From: Acidimicrobiales bacterium
GTDB taxonomy: Bacteria > Actinomycetota > Acidimicrobiia > Acidimicrobiales > DATDAH01
Length of the DNA stretch: 64,000 nt
Assembly: GCA_016794585.1 (NCBI GenBank)
Contig: JAEUJM010000027.1
Coordinates: 1-64,000 of the forward strand
Reading direction: 5' to 3'
The notes under the pieces: model-generated
Seen by the model: the letters and a program-made list of their open reading frames with translations, nothing else
Database searches by the model: none
Told to the model about the DNA's origin: nothing
Translations under genes and position numbers: made by a program
In this document: positions 34,430 to 43,053 of the stretch, one piece after another
Layout: each line of letters begins with the position of its first letter
How positions within the stretch are numbered: position 1 is the stretch's first letter

Positions 34430-35413
34430 ATGGAGAGAGCAGTGTCGTTCTCGATGGAGCACCTCGACGACCGTCCCCGGTCGGCTCCCCCGGGTCGGAC
34501 CGCGCCCGAGGACATCAACTGGTTCCCCCTCGTCCGGGCCGCCTTCCTCGCTGCCCTCACGGCGTTCCTGGTGAAGCTGGTGTCGCTGGGGTTCTTCGCC
34601 AACCGGCGGGACATCAGCCTCGAGGTGCAGTTCTGGAAGGGCTTCATCCCCCACCTGAGCATGCAGACCCCGCCGGCGGACTTCGCCCAGATCGTCACGG
34701 CGTCGACCATGGTGATGGCGGTCGTCAGCACGGTGGTCTTCGCGGCGATGGTGCTGCGCCCGAACGCCGACAAGATGGTCGTCTGGGGCTGGTTCATGGG
34801 GGTGTTCGTCACCTTCGAGACCCTCTGTCTCGAGCTCCTGCGCCACGTCCTCGAGCCGCCGGTGGTCGACCCGACGACGGTTTGGCGCACCGCCATCCCC
34901 CTGACCGCAGGCGCAGCCATCGCGGTGGTCTACAGCGTGGTCAGCCGCGAACCGGTCGCCGCACCGGCGTCCGTCGTCGCCCGTCGGACCACGATGATCG
35001 ATGGTCCGGACGGCGCGCGGTCGGTCGACACCCGACCGGCGGCGTTCCAGGGCGCCCCGGCCGCCGCGGTCGAGGTCCCCCCCGCGCCGGTGGCCCCCGC
35101 TCCCGCCCCCGGCTGGACGCCACCTCCCATGCCTCCCCCCGCCGCTCCTGTGCCGGTCGGCGCCGGCGTCAGCGCCGCCCTGGCCGCCGCGGCGGTCCCC
35201 AACCGGGTGGTCGACACCCGCCGCCCCGCCGCCGGCGCCGAACTCGATCCCGCCGACCTGCCCCCGATCCGGAACCCGCAGCCCCGCCCCGCGGCCGACG
35301 TGGGACCGGCGCCCATCGTCGACACGCGTCCGGCCGCGCAACGGGCAGCCGACCCCGAGACCGCTGGGTCAAACGGCCTATCAACCCGCTCTCCCCTCAC
35401 GTCGAAGGACTGA
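34430..35413 (+). CDS. Multi-helix membrane protein with Pro/Ala-rich tail
   Basis: The protein is 327 aa. The first 170 residues contain four membrane helices (FPLVRAAFLAALTAFLVKLV, ASTMVMAVVSTVVFAAMVL, VWGWFMGVFVTFETLCL, AIPLTAGAAIAVVYSVV). The last 150 residues are a disordered cytoplasmic tail rich in Pro, Ala and Val, with a repeated V-D-TRPA element (SVDTRPAAF, VVDTRRPAA, IVDTRPAAQ). Such tails often carry partner or localisation signals. It lies 44 bp after the DUF2341 gene and 30 bp before the next gene. The family is unknown. Confidence 0.6.
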   Translation: MERAVSFSMEHLDDRPRSAPPGRTAPEDINWFPLVRAAFLAALTAFLVKLVSLGFFANRRDISLEVQFWKGFIPHLSMQTPPADFAQIVTASTMVMAVVSTVVFAAMVLRPNADKMVVWGWFMGVFVTFETLCLELLRHVLEPPVVDPTTVWRTAIPLTAGAAIAVVYSVVSREPVAAPASVVARRTTMIDGPDGARSVDTRPAAFQGAPAAAVEVPPAPVAPAPAPGWTPPPMPPPAAPVPVGAGVSAALAAAAVPNRVVDTRRPAAGAELDPADLPPIRNPQPRPAADVGPAPIVDTRPAAQRAADPETAGSNGLSTRSPLTSKD

Positions 35414-35442
35414 GGGCAGATCCCAATCTCGGAGGAACCATC

Positions 35443-36114
35443 GTGAGCACCAGCGACCAGAAGCGGCGGATGACATTGCGAGGCGCCGTGGCCGCGATCC
35501 TCGCGATCGCAGTGGCCACACCGGTCCTCGCCGCCGTGTTGATCCAGAACTTCATGGCGGCCGACATCGAGGCCGTGGCGGCCTGCTTCACCAAGGTCGA
35601 GGGGTCGGACGCCACGACCTACGCCGCCCCCGCCGCCGACCCGTACGCCAACGTCGACACCACCAGTACGGTCTCGGCCAACGGCATCGACTTCCTGCAG
35701 GAGCAGGTGACGGTGAAGGGCTACGACGGTGACCGCACGATCTACACCGACGTCGTCCGCTACCAGAACAACTGCGACAACCCGCTGTCGGTGCAGCTCA
35801 TCCTCGAAGACGACGTCGCCGGCAACCCGCGGGTCGAGAACTGGGGCGCCGGCGACCTCGCCACCGCCATCTACCTGAGCGACGTGCCCGTCACCATCGG
35901 CGGCCCGGCCAACGGCGGCACCGACCTGGTGACCAACTGGGACGGCTCGCCCATCTTCGTCGACGGCAACGCCAACGTGGTCAACGCCCAGACCGGCTCG
36001 GTGGTCATCGACCCGGGCGAAGAGGTCATCAGCGCCTTCCGCATCGACGTGAGCGACGGCAGCCAGGGCACCACCGGCACCCTCCGCTACACGGCGGTCG
36101 CCACCGTCCAGTAG
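35443..36114 (+). CDS. Exported protein of unknown function, pilin- or TasA-like size
   Basis: The protein is 223 aa. GTG 35443 follows an excellent GGAGG site. A single N-terminal helix (LRGAVAAILAIAVATPVLAAVL) is followed by an outer beta-rich domain containing a Cys near residue 47 and another near 110 that could form a disulfide. The composition, high in Asp, Asn, Val and Thr with few Lys, suits a secreted structural protein. Its size and layout resemble SipW-dependent matrix proteins such as TasA, but no signature is certain. The gene ends 37 bp before a strong terminator. Confidence 0.55.
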   Translation: MSTSDQKRRMTLRGAVAAILAIAVATPVLAAVLIQNFMAADIEAVAACFTKVEGSDATTYAAPAADPYANVDTTSTVSANGIDFLQEQVTVKGYDGDRTIYTDVVRYQNNCDNPLSVQLILEDDVAGNPRVENWGAGDLATAIYLSDVPVTIGGPANGGTDLVTNWDGSPIFVDGNANVVNAQTGSVVIDPGEEVISAFRIDVSDGSQGTTGTLRYTAVATVQ

Positions 36115-36150
36115 CGACCGGCTTCACCAAGCCCGCCACGGGCAACGAGC

Positions 36151-36194
36151 ACGAACGATGGGGCCGCCCTCCGGGGCGGCCCCTCGTCGTTCGT
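36151..36194. terminator. Bidirectional terminator hairpin
   Basis: The outer arms ACGAACGA (36151-36158) and TCGTTCGT (36187-36194) flank an inner stem of GGGGCCGCCC and GGGCGGCCCC around a TCCG loop. The hairpin lies between the convergent genes ending at 36114 and 36254, so it can stop transcription from both sides. It has no long T-run. Confidence 0.85.
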
Positions 36195-36253
36195 GTCGTC
36201 TGCTGGTCGTGACGGTCAGGGCGTTCGGCGCCGGCACGTTCCTCGCAGTGGCG

Positions 36254-37204
36254 TCAGGTCGTCGCGCACCTGCCGCGCTGCTGGTAGTCGGCGAAGACGC
36301 TGGCGAGCTCGTCGCGCCCGCTCTCGAGGTTCTGCTGGAGGGAGAGGGCGGCCTGGTAGCCGGTCGGGTCGTCCGTCCCTGCAGCCAGGTCGGCCTGCAT
36401 CGCCCTCACTTTGGGCGCCATGACCGTGACCGCTTGCTGGTAGGCCTGGGAAGCGTCCCCCATCATCGCCTGGAGGCACGTCGCCTGGGGATCAGAGTCG
36501 AACGCGGAGCGGATCTGGTCCATGAGGTTCTCGAGGCCCGTGACGGTCGACTGGTAGCTCGATTCGAGCTGGGCGACCTCGGCACCGGTGGGCTGGACCG
36601 CAACGGGCGTGACCGGGTGGCTCTTGCCCGAGTCGATGAAGAGAGCGGCGGCATCGAAGGTGGCCGGCACCTCCCCGTCGTTGCGGGCCAGGTAGGTGCC
36701 GAGGCCGGCGTGGTCGGCGAGGCGCTCGGGCTCGACCTCGGGGATGACGGTCGCGGTGAAGGTGAGCTCGTCGGTGCTGTCGTCCCACACCGGGTCGGTC
36801 AGCTCGACGATGGCCAGGTCGCCGTCCTCGTCGGCGTCGGCGATCTCGAGGGCGGCGTTGGGCGGGTCGTCCCGATCGAAGAACAGGGGGAGGAAGTCCT
36901 CCATGGCGCTGGTGCCCGCCTCTCGGTGGGGGCGGTCGGTGAACCAGATGCCCGAGGGCTGCACCCCGGTCAGGGTGAGGGTGTCGTCCTCGAACGTGCC
37001 GCCGCTGCCGTTGACGACCCCGAGCAGTGGCACGTTCGGAGGCGGGGTGCCGGCGCTGGTGAGAGTCGCCGTCTCGCCAGGTGCGCCGGTCGCGGCGGCG
37101 CCGCCCTCGTCGGGGTCGTCGGAGCTGCACGAGACCAGCCCCGCGGCCACCGTCGCGAGCAAGCAGGCTGCCGCCGCCAGACGCGTCCTGGTTCCCATCG
37201 CCAT
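36254..37204 (-). CDS. Lipoprotein of unknown function
   Basis: The protein is 316 aa from ATG 37204; an internal ATG two codons on is also possible. The lipobox GLVSCSS (Cys about residue 26) anchors it outside. After a Gly/Ala linker comes a domain with LGVVNGSGGTFEDDTLTLTGVQPSGIWFTDRPHREAG and a later DPPNAALEIADADEDGDLAIVEL, a block I recognise from small exported actinobacterial and cyanobacterial proteins without a known role. The last 120 residues are helical with two Cys. It stands alone and converges with the previous cluster. Confidence 0.6.
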   Translation of the reverse strand: MAMGTRTRLAAAACLLATVAAGLVSCSSDDPDEGGAAATGAPGETATLTSAGTPPPNVPLLGVVNGSGGTFEDDTLTLTGVQPSGIWFTDRPHREAGTSAMEDFLPLFFDRDDPPNAALEIADADEDGDLAIVELTDPVWDDSTDELTFTATVIPEVEPERLADHAGLGTYLARNDGEVPATFDAAALFIDSGKSHPVTPVAVQPTGAEVAQLESSYQSTVTGLENLMDQIRSAFDSDPQATCLQAMMGDASQAYQQAVTVMAPKVRAMQADLAAGTDDPTGYQAALSLQQNLESGRDELASVFADYQQRGRCATT

Positions 37205-37291
37205 GCCCCTCCGTCGCCGTGCCAGGGCGCCGGGTGCCCGGGTCGGAGGCGACTCTATCCCTGGCGCGATCGACGCAGGCGGCGGGTGTAA

Positions 37292-37567
37292 GCGCCCGAC
37301 GACGCCGAACTGGCCTTCTACGACGCGGACTGCCAGAACGACTCGGCCATAGAGGTGATGGGCAACGACGTCCTTGCCGCCATCGCCCGCGATCTCGTCA
37401 AGGCCATCAAGGAGTCCGCCACCATCGACTGGAACCTCAAGGAGTCAGTCCGGGCGGCGATGCGGGCCAAGGTCCGCCGCCTCGCCAAGTACGAGTACCC
37501 GCCGGACAAGGAAGAGCGAGCCATCGAGCTCGCCCTCGAGCAGGCCGAGGTCCTGGCGGCGGCGTAG
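37292..37567 (+). pseudogene. hsdR: C-terminal remnant of type I restriction subunit HsdR
   Basis: Reading from just after an in-frame TAA at 37289, the frame gives PDDAELAFYDA, then VMGNDVLAAIARDLVKAIK, TIDWNLKESVRAAMRAKVRR and YEYPPDKEERAIELALEQAE, the characteristic last 90 residues of HsdR (DUF3387 region). The 900-residue helicase and nuclease part is absent, and no hsdM or hsdS is near. An ATG at 37355 allows a 70-aa product, but it would be only the helical tail. It is a relic of a lost restriction system, next to a toxin-antitoxin-like pair. Confidence 0.8.
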
Positions 37568-37572
37568 GCGAC

Positions 37573-37845
37573 TCAGGCGTCGGTGCGCTCGCCGAACCGC
37601 TCACGGGCGGCCTGCTTGGTGACGCCCAGGGCCATCGAGATTCGTCCCCAGCTCCGGCCGTTGGAGCGCGCTTCTGCCACGGCCTCGCGCAGGCGGCGCT
37701 CACCATCGGCGATGTCACCGACCGCCACGGCGATCGCCCGCAGATCGGTGGTGTCCTCTGCCGGGTGATCGACCGGGTTGAGTGTCTCCAGCCAGGCTTC
37801 CACCTCGGCCGCAGCACGTTCCAACTGCTCAGGTGTTCGTGGCAT
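37573..37845 (-). CDS. HTH antitoxin-like protein
   Basis: The protein is 90 aa. The C-terminus has a helix-turn-helix (SWGRISMALGVTKQAARERFG), and the first 45 residues are acidic and helical (EQLERAAAEVEAWLETL). This pattern is common in small antitoxins that pair with an upstream toxin. It starts 5 bp after the stop of the toxin-like gene and so is probably co-transcribed with it. It ends 6 bp from the HsdR remnant. Confidence 0.6.
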   Translation of the reverse strand: MPRTPEQLERAAAEVEAWLETLNPVDHPAEDTTDLRAIAVAVGDIADGERRLREAVAEARSNGRSWGRISMALGVTKQAARERFGERTDA

Positions 37846-37850
37846 CGCTG

Positions 37851-38075
37851 CTACTCCAGGTAGACGTAGAGCTTCGGCCGCAGCTCCATCGCGTGGATCG
37901 CCACCGGGTCGCCGTCGGGGTCGAGCACGACGACCTCGAGGAGGCGGCCGTCCCGATCGGCACCGATGATGAGCAGGCGATCATCGGATGCGACGCAACG
38001 GAACTCGACTCGAACTGCATGGCGGATGTCCTCGTCAGCGATCCCGTGTTTGCGGGCACTCTCGGCGATCTCCAA
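37851..38075 (-). CDS. Small toxin-like protein of a TA pair
   Basis: The protein is 74 aa from a TTG at 38075, preceded by AAGG at 9 nt; a longer reading lacks sensible sequence. The body (IAESARKHGIADEDIRHAV, then LLIIGADRDGRLLEVVVLD and VAIHAMELRPKLYVYL) matches a widespread small family: the order ARKHGI, IGxDxxGxLLE, IHAMxxR is diagnostic to me, and members are annotated as toxins related to BrnT/RelE-like folds. The HTH antitoxin-like gene follows directly. Toxicity is inferred, and the AT-rich DNA just upstream (38131-38180) may hold the promoter. Confidence 0.6.
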   Translation of the reverse strand: MEIAESARKHGIADEDIRHAVRVEFRCVASDDRLLIIGADRDGRLLEVVVLDPDGDPVAIHAMELRPKLYVYLE

Positions 38076-38224
38076 GACAGGGTACCTTGTCTTCCCTTGT
38101 GGTGGAAGGGGCGGCGTGCTCGCCGGGACACGATACTCGTAAAGTGCACGAAAAATAGTGAAAGAGTCTAAAGACTGACGGCGCGCACGGAGGCTGGTCC
38201 ATCGTCTAGGCACCCCCGCCGCCG

Positions 38225-38725
38225 CTACTCCTTGCGGTCGGGGTGCGGGCGGTGGCGCCGCCGGCCGAGGATGCGCAGGACGCGGGCCCGGTTGTAGCGC
38301 TGGATCAACAGGCAGGGCAGGTTGGCGATCAGCGCGTAGGCCACCATGGCCCACCACACGACGAAGGGGTTCCAGAGGAGGAACGCCGGCGTCGCCGCCA
38401 TGATCGCCCAGTGGGTGTACTCGGCCCGGCGGGTCTCGATCACGTAACGAGGCAGGTCGGCCCGGGTCACGACCCGCTTGTCGTAGCCGTCGGCGAAGAG
38501 GTCGCCGGCCTCGGGCAGGCGGTCCTTCCAGCGGACGATGCGGAGGCGCCGCTCGTAGACGCGTCCTCCGTGCTCGAACGGGCGGAGGCGGGTGAGCGCC
38601 GTGTCGTGGTCGAGGCGGGTGTCGGGCAGTCGGTGGCAGACGTAGCCCGCCACGAGGCTGACCGCGAACCAGGCGACGGCGTCGCTCAGGACGAGGACCG
38701 CGGGAGAGAGCTCGACGAGCGGCAC
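38225..38725 (-). CDS. CrtO-like glycosyl-diaponeurosporenoate acyltransferase family protein
   Basis: The protein is 166 aa with an N-terminal helix (AVAWFAVSLVAGYVCH) and two more near the C-terminus (HWAIMAATPAFLLWNP, WAMVAYALIANLPCLL). The conserved elements RLRIVRWKDRLPEAG, EYTHW and NLPCLLIQRYNRAR are those of the CrtO acyltransferase family, which attaches a fatty acid to a carotenoid sugar in Staphylococcus. Actinobacterial relatives have no proven substrate and no other carotenoid gene is here. It lies downstream of the TetR gene by 13 bp, so they may be co-transcribed. Confidence 0.75.
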   Translation of the reverse strand: MPLVELSPAVLVLSDAVAWFAVSLVAGYVCHRLPDTRLDHDTALTRLRPFEHGGRVYERRLRIVRWKDRLPEAGDLFADGYDKRVVTRADLPRYVIETRRAEYTHWAIMAATPAFLLWNPFVVWWAMVAYALIANLPCLLIQRYNRARVLRILGRRRHRPHPDRKE

Positions 38726-38738
38726 GCGCCCGGTCCCG

Positions 38739-39320
38739 TCAGCGGGGCTGGAGGCCCGAGAGGACGGTCTCGACGGTCGCGTCGATGAGCGCGTCCTCGG
38801 TCGCGCGGTCGAAGCCGAAGGGCATGAGCAGCACCGTGGCGGCGCCGTGGGCCGCGGTGAAGAGCACGAGGCTGGCTTGGAGCGGGTCGAGCGGGCGGAA
38901 GGCGCCGGTCTCGATGGCCTCGGCCACCGCCGCGGCGGACACGGCGAAGGCCTGGCTGGCCATCGGGAACTCGGCCCCCTCCGGGGCGCCGGGTGCGAAG
39001 TCCGGCGGGAAGATGAACATCACCGGGTAGAGCTCGGGGTTGGCCCGGGCGTGGTCGATGTACGCCCGGCAGTAGGCCTCCACCCGGGCCACCGGGTCGC
39101 CCTCGTCGACCCGCTCGAAGCGCTCGATCAGGCCGGCCAGCTCACCCTCGGCCACGGCGCGGAGCAGGTCGCCCTTGTCGGTGACGTATGCGTAGAGCGC
39201 CGGGGCGGTGACGTCGAGGGCCGAGGCGATGCGCCGCAGGGAGAGCGCCTCGAGCCCGTCGGCGATGATCGACCGCCGGGCCTCCTCCACGATGGCCGCA
39301 CGGGTGAGGGCGGGGCGCAT
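38739..39320 (-). CDS. TetR/AcrR family regulator
   Basis: The protein is 193 aa. Residues 5-55 form the TetR HTH (TRAAIVEEARRSIIADGLEALSLRRIASALDVTAPALYAYVTDK). The C-terminal ligand domain is of the WHG type (ANPELYPVMFIF, then LVLFTAAHGAATVLLMPFGF). It likely controls the CrtO-like gene that follows and itself. The ligand is unknown. Confidence 0.88.
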   Translation of the reverse strand: MRPALTRAAIVEEARRSIIADGLEALSLRRIASALDVTAPALYAYVTDKGDLLRAVAEGELAGLIERFERVDEGDPVARVEAYCRAYIDHARANPELYPVMFIFPPDFAPGAPEGAEFPMASQAFAVSAAAVAEAIETGAFRPLDPLQASLVLFTAAHGAATVLLMPFGFDRATEDALIDATVETVLSGLQPR

Positions 39321-39407
39321 GCCGCCAGCTTCGCACCCCGCTCGTCGGCCGGTCCTATACAGCGGCGTACAGGTCCGACCCGGGTCGATCGCCGCGGCCC
39401 GGCGGCC

Positions 39408-39704
39408 TCAGTCCTCGGGGCGCAGGAGCTCGATGAGCTCGCCGACCGTGTGGGCGGATTCGAGGGGGTGGCGCAGGGGACGGTCGAGGTCGAGCACGTA
39501 GCGGTTGCGCCGGCCGACCCGCTCACGCTGGAGGTAGCCGCTCCGCTCGAGGTCGCCGAGGATCACCTGGGTGGCGCGCTCGGTGATCCCCACCCGGTCA
39601 CTCAGGTCGCGCTGGCGCTGCTCGGGGTCACGGGCCAGGCAGAGCAGCACGTGGGCGTGGTTGGTGAGAAAGGTCCACCGGGGGCGCTCGAAGCTGTCGA
39701 CCAT
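39408..39704 (-). CDS. MarR-like winged-helix regulator
   Basis: The protein is 98 aa from ATG 39704. The winged helix covers FLTNHAHVLLCLARDPEQRQRDLSDRVGITERATQVILGDLERSGYLQRERVGRRNRYVLD, so nearly the whole protein is DNA-binding. It has no sensor or dimerisation extension, unlike full MarR proteins, and fits the short HTH family found near transporters. It lies downstream of the P-type ATPase gene but is separated from it by a hairpin. Its target is unknown. Confidence 0.75.
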   Translation of the reverse strand: MVDSFERPRWTFLTNHAHVLLCLARDPEQRQRDLSDRVGITERATQVILGDLERSGYLQRERVGRRNRYVLDLDRPLRHPLESAHTVGELIELLRPED

Positions 39705-39744
39705 TGCCGGGAAGCGTAACGGACAGCCACGGACCGTTCGGGAA

Positions 39745-39778
39745 ATGGCAGGGGCGAAACGAGATTCGCCCCTGCCAT
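39745..39778 (-). terminator. 14-bp hairpin after the P-type ATPase gene
   Basis: Perfect 14-nt arms at 39745-39758 and 39765-39778 enclose a 6-nt loop. The hairpin lies about 50 bp past the ATPase stop on the minus strand and before the winged-helix gene. The plus strand has CCGTTC just before it, as in the other hairpins of this window. Confidence 0.6.
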
Positions 39779-39829
39779 ACCCGGTGGTGGAACCACTCGC
39801 CGCGGGCCGTGGTGCCCGGCGGGCTTCGA

Positions 39830-42556
39830 TCAGGCCGCGGTCGCGGCCGCGGCCGCGCGGCGTCGCACGACCAGTTTGCGGAGCTCGTCGAACCAGAGGA
39901 TGGACGACGCCACCCCGATGGCCACGGCCCAGTCGGCGAGGGCGAGGTCGGCGGTGCCGAAGACGTCCTGGACCGGGTCGAAGTGCACGGCCGCGATCTG
40001 GAGGGCGACGACGCCCCCGACCGCCAGCCAGAGCTTGCTGTTGCTGAAGGTCTCCCGGTGGAACACCGAGGACCGCTCGACCCGGGCGTTGAACACGTTG
40101 AACACCTGGAACAGGACGAAGGTGGTGAACGCGAGGGCCAGGGCGTGCTCCTCGCTGCTGTTGGACTTCGACCAGGCCAGGACGCCGAGCGTTCCGGCGG
40201 CCATCACCGCGCCGTAGGCGATCAGCACGCTCAGGCGGCGACCGCTGAGGATGGTGGCCTTGGGGTTGCGGGGCTTGCGCTCCATCGTGTCGTGCGCCGG
40301 CGGATCGACGCCGAGGGCCATGGCCGGGGGACCGTCCATGATCAGGTTGATCCACAGCACCTGGATGGCGGTGAAGGGCGTGGGCAGCCCCGCCAGCTGC
40401 GCGCCCACCAGGCTCATGATGGCGCCGAGGTTCGTGGAGAGCTGGAAGCGCACGAACTTGACGATGTTGTCGTAGATCGTCCGGCCCTCGCGGACCGCCT
40501 TGACGATCGTGGCGAAGTTGTCGTCGGTGAGCACCATGTCGGCGGCTTCCTTGGTCACCTCGGTGCCGGTGATCCCCATGGCCACGCCGATGTCGGCCGT
40601 GCGCAGGGCCGGGGCGTCGTTCACGCCGTCGCCCGTCATGGCGACCACGTGACCGTCGTCGCGCAGGGCCCGCACGATGCGCACCTTGTGCTCGGGCGAC
40701 ACGCGGGCCACGACCCCGATGCCATCGAGGCGGCGGCGCAGCTCCTCGTCGTCCATCCGGTCGAGGTCGGCGCCGGTGACGGCCTCGCCCCGGATGCCGA
40801 GATCGGCGGCGATGGCCCCTGCGGTGACGACGTGGTCGCCGGTGATCATCTTCACGGTGACGCCGGCCTTGCGGCAGAGGGCGATGGCGTCGCGGGCCTC
40901 GGGCCGCGGCGGGTCGAGCAGGCCGACGAGGCCGACGACATCGAGGTCGGTGAGCAGGTCGACGGGTTCGCTCACCTCGAGGGCCGAGGCGGGGATCGTG
41001 CGCTCGGCGACCATGAGGACGCGGAGGCCGCGCCCGGCCATCTCGACCATGGCGGCCTCGACCTGCGTACGCGTGTCGGCGTCGATCATCGACCGGTCGA
41101 GCAACACGTCGGCGGCGCCCTTCACGTGGACGCGGACGAGGTCGCCCCATTGGTCGGGATCGGCGGCGTGGAAGGTCGCCATGAGCTTCAGGCTCGAGTC
41201 GAAGGGCACCTCGGCCACGCGGGGCGCGGCCTCGCGGGTGGGCTCGGGGTCGACCCCGCCCTTCGCGGCCAGGACCAGCAGCGCGCCCTCCATGGGGTCA
41301 CCGAGCACCCGGCCCTCGGCGTCGAGGTGGCTGTCGTTGCAGCGGGCGATGGCGACCAGCTCGTCCTGCACCTCGGCCGTGGCCTCGGCGTCCGACGCGC
41401 CCGGCCGGGAGATGGTGCCCTCCGTCGAGTAGCCCTCGCCGCTGACGGCATAGGTGCGGCCGCCCACCCACAGCTCGCGGACGGTCATCTCGTTCATGGT
41501 CAGCGTGCCGGTCTTGTCCGAGCAGATGACCGAGGTGGCGCCCAGGGTCTCGACCGAGGCGAGGCGTTTGACGATGGCCCCGCGCTTGGCCATCTGGGAG
41601 GTGCCGACCGCCAGGGTGACCGTGACGACCGCGGGCAGGCCTTCGGGGATGGCGGCGACGGCCAGCGCCACCGACGACAAAAGGGTGTCGGTCACGGTCT
41701 CGCCGCGCAGGAGGCTGAGGGTGGCGTAGATGGCCACCGCCGCGAGGGCGACGAGGCCCAGCCGCTGGCCGAGGGTGTGGAGCTGGCGCTGGAGCGGCGT
41801 CGGCCCGACCTCGGCGGCGTCGAGCATGTCGGACACCCGCCCGAGCTCGGTGTCCATGCCGGTGGCGACCACGATCGCCTCCGCCCGCCCTCGGGTCACG
41901 ACCGTGTTCATGTAGAGGGCGTTGGTGCGGTCGGCCAGTGGGCTCTCGGCGTCGACCGGGTCGGCATTCTTCGACACGGGGGTGGACTCGCCGGTCAGGG
42001 TGGACTCGTCCACCTCGACGCCGACGGCCTCGAGCAGGATCGCATCGGCGGGGGCCCGGTCGCCCGCCTCGACGAGCACGACGTCGCCCGGCACGAGCTC
42101 GGCGGCCGGCAGCTCGACCACGGCGCCGTCGCGCCGGGCGCGGGCCGTGGCCACGAGCATCGACTTCAGCGCGGTGAGGCTGCGCTGCGCCTTCATTTCC
42201 TGGGCGAAGCCGAGGAGGGCGTTGAGCAGCAGGACCACGGCGATGACGATGAGGTCCTTCACGTCGCCCACGAGCCCGGCGAGCACGGCGGCGCCGGCAA
42301 GGATGAGCACGAGCGGGTTGCGGAATTGGTCGATGAACAGGACGATCGGTCGGGGTGGTGGCGCTTCGGCCAACTCGTTGCGGCCGTGGGCCGTGAGGCG
42401 GTCGGCCGCTGCCTCTGCGCTCAGTCCGGCGGTCGGCGAGACCTCGAGGGTGCCGACGAGCTCGTCGGTGGGGACCGCCCAAGGGGCGGACGGAGTGCGC
42501 GGCATGAGGGAAGTCTCGTCGACGGTGTCGACGGAAGGCGCAACGGGGGCGGGCAC
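39830..42556 (-). CDS. Type II cation-transporting P-type ATPase
   Basis: The protein is 908 aa, normal for PacL/SERCA-like pumps. Visible parts are the actuator TGES (ESTLTGESTPV), membrane helix 4 with AAIPEGLPAVVTVTLA (the PEGL ion-site motif), the phosphorylation site CSDKTGTLTMNEM, the nucleotide-binding loop with VKGAADVLL, and the hinge MTGDGVNDAPALRTADIGVAMG. The PEGL and C-terminal helices suggest Ca2+ or other alkali/alkaline-earth transport. No heavy-metal CPx motif or N-terminal metal domain is present. The start is GTG 42556; ATG 42505 is possible. Confidence 0.92.
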   Translation of the reverse strand: MPAPVAPSVDTVDETSLMPRTPSAPWAVPTDELVGTLEVSPTAGLSAEAAADRLTAHGRNELAEAPPPRPIVLFIDQFRNPLVLILAGAAVLAGLVGDVKDLIVIAVVLLLNALLGFAQEMKAQRSLTALKSMLVATARARRDGAVVELPAAELVPGDVVLVEAGDRAPADAILLEAVGVEVDESTLTGESTPVSKNADPVDAESPLADRTNALYMNTVVTRGRAEAIVVATGMDTELGRVSDMLDAAEVGPTPLQRQLHTLGQRLGLVALAAVAIYATLSLLRGETVTDTLLSSVALAVAAIPEGLPAVVTVTLAVGTSQMAKRGAIVKRLASVETLGATSVICSDKTGTLTMNEMTVRELWVGGRTYAVSGEGYSTEGTISRPGASDAEATAEVQDELVAIARCNDSHLDAEGRVLGDPMEGALLVLAAKGGVDPEPTREAAPRVAEVPFDSSLKLMATFHAADPDQWGDLVRVHVKGAADVLLDRSMIDADTRTQVEAAMVEMAGRGLRVLMVAERTIPASALEVSEPVDLLTDLDVVGLVGLLDPPRPEARDAIALCRKAGVTVKMITGDHVVTAGAIAADLGIRGEAVTGADLDRMDDEELRRRLDGIGVVARVSPEHKVRIVRALRDDGHVVAMTGDGVNDAPALRTADIGVAMGITGTEVTKEAADMVLTDDNFATIVKAVREGRTIYDNIVKFVRFQLSTNLGAIMSLVGAQLAGLPTPFTAIQVLWINLIMDGPPAMALGVDPPAHDTMERKPRNPKATILSGRRLSVLIAYGAVMAAGTLGVLAWSKSNSSEEHALALAFTTFVLFQVFNVFNARVERSSVFHRETFSNSKLWLAVGGVVALQIAAVHFDPVQDVFGTADLALADWAVAIGVASSILWFDELRKLVVRRRAAAAATAA

Positions 42557-42711
42557 GGGGGCTCCTCGGCTCGGTGGTCGGGCCGAAGGTCTTCCCCACC
42601 TGAGCTTCCAGGTGCCGAGGCCGGGTGCGGGCCTTCAGGCACGCACCGTGATGACGACGCTCGTCGTTGCGGGGTACTCCCCTTCGCTATGTACGAATTC
42701 AGATTAGTTCG

Positions 42712-42741
42712 TTGACACGGGGGTCACAACCAGCGTACAAC
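42712..42741 (+). promoter_or_regulatory. Sigma-70-type promoter for the purK operon
   Basis: TTGACA at 42712-42717 and TACAAC at 42736-42741 are separated by 18 bp, close to the housekeeping consensus. They lie 43 bp before the first gene of the 42784-44800 operon in a locally AT-rich stretch. The gene itself has an AAGGAGG ribosome site. The rest of the 227-bp gap holds no gene. Confidence 0.6.
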
Positions 42742-42783
42742 GACTCACGAAACATACTTCGCTAGAATGCAGAAGGAGGCACC

Positions 42784-43049
<266 letters not shown>

Positions 43050-43053
<4 letters not shown>

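Noticed and set aside
39704-42715. 1003-codon open frame opposite the P-type ATPase
   Set aside because: The real ATPase motifs are on the minus strand; the plus-strand product has no fold-like pattern.
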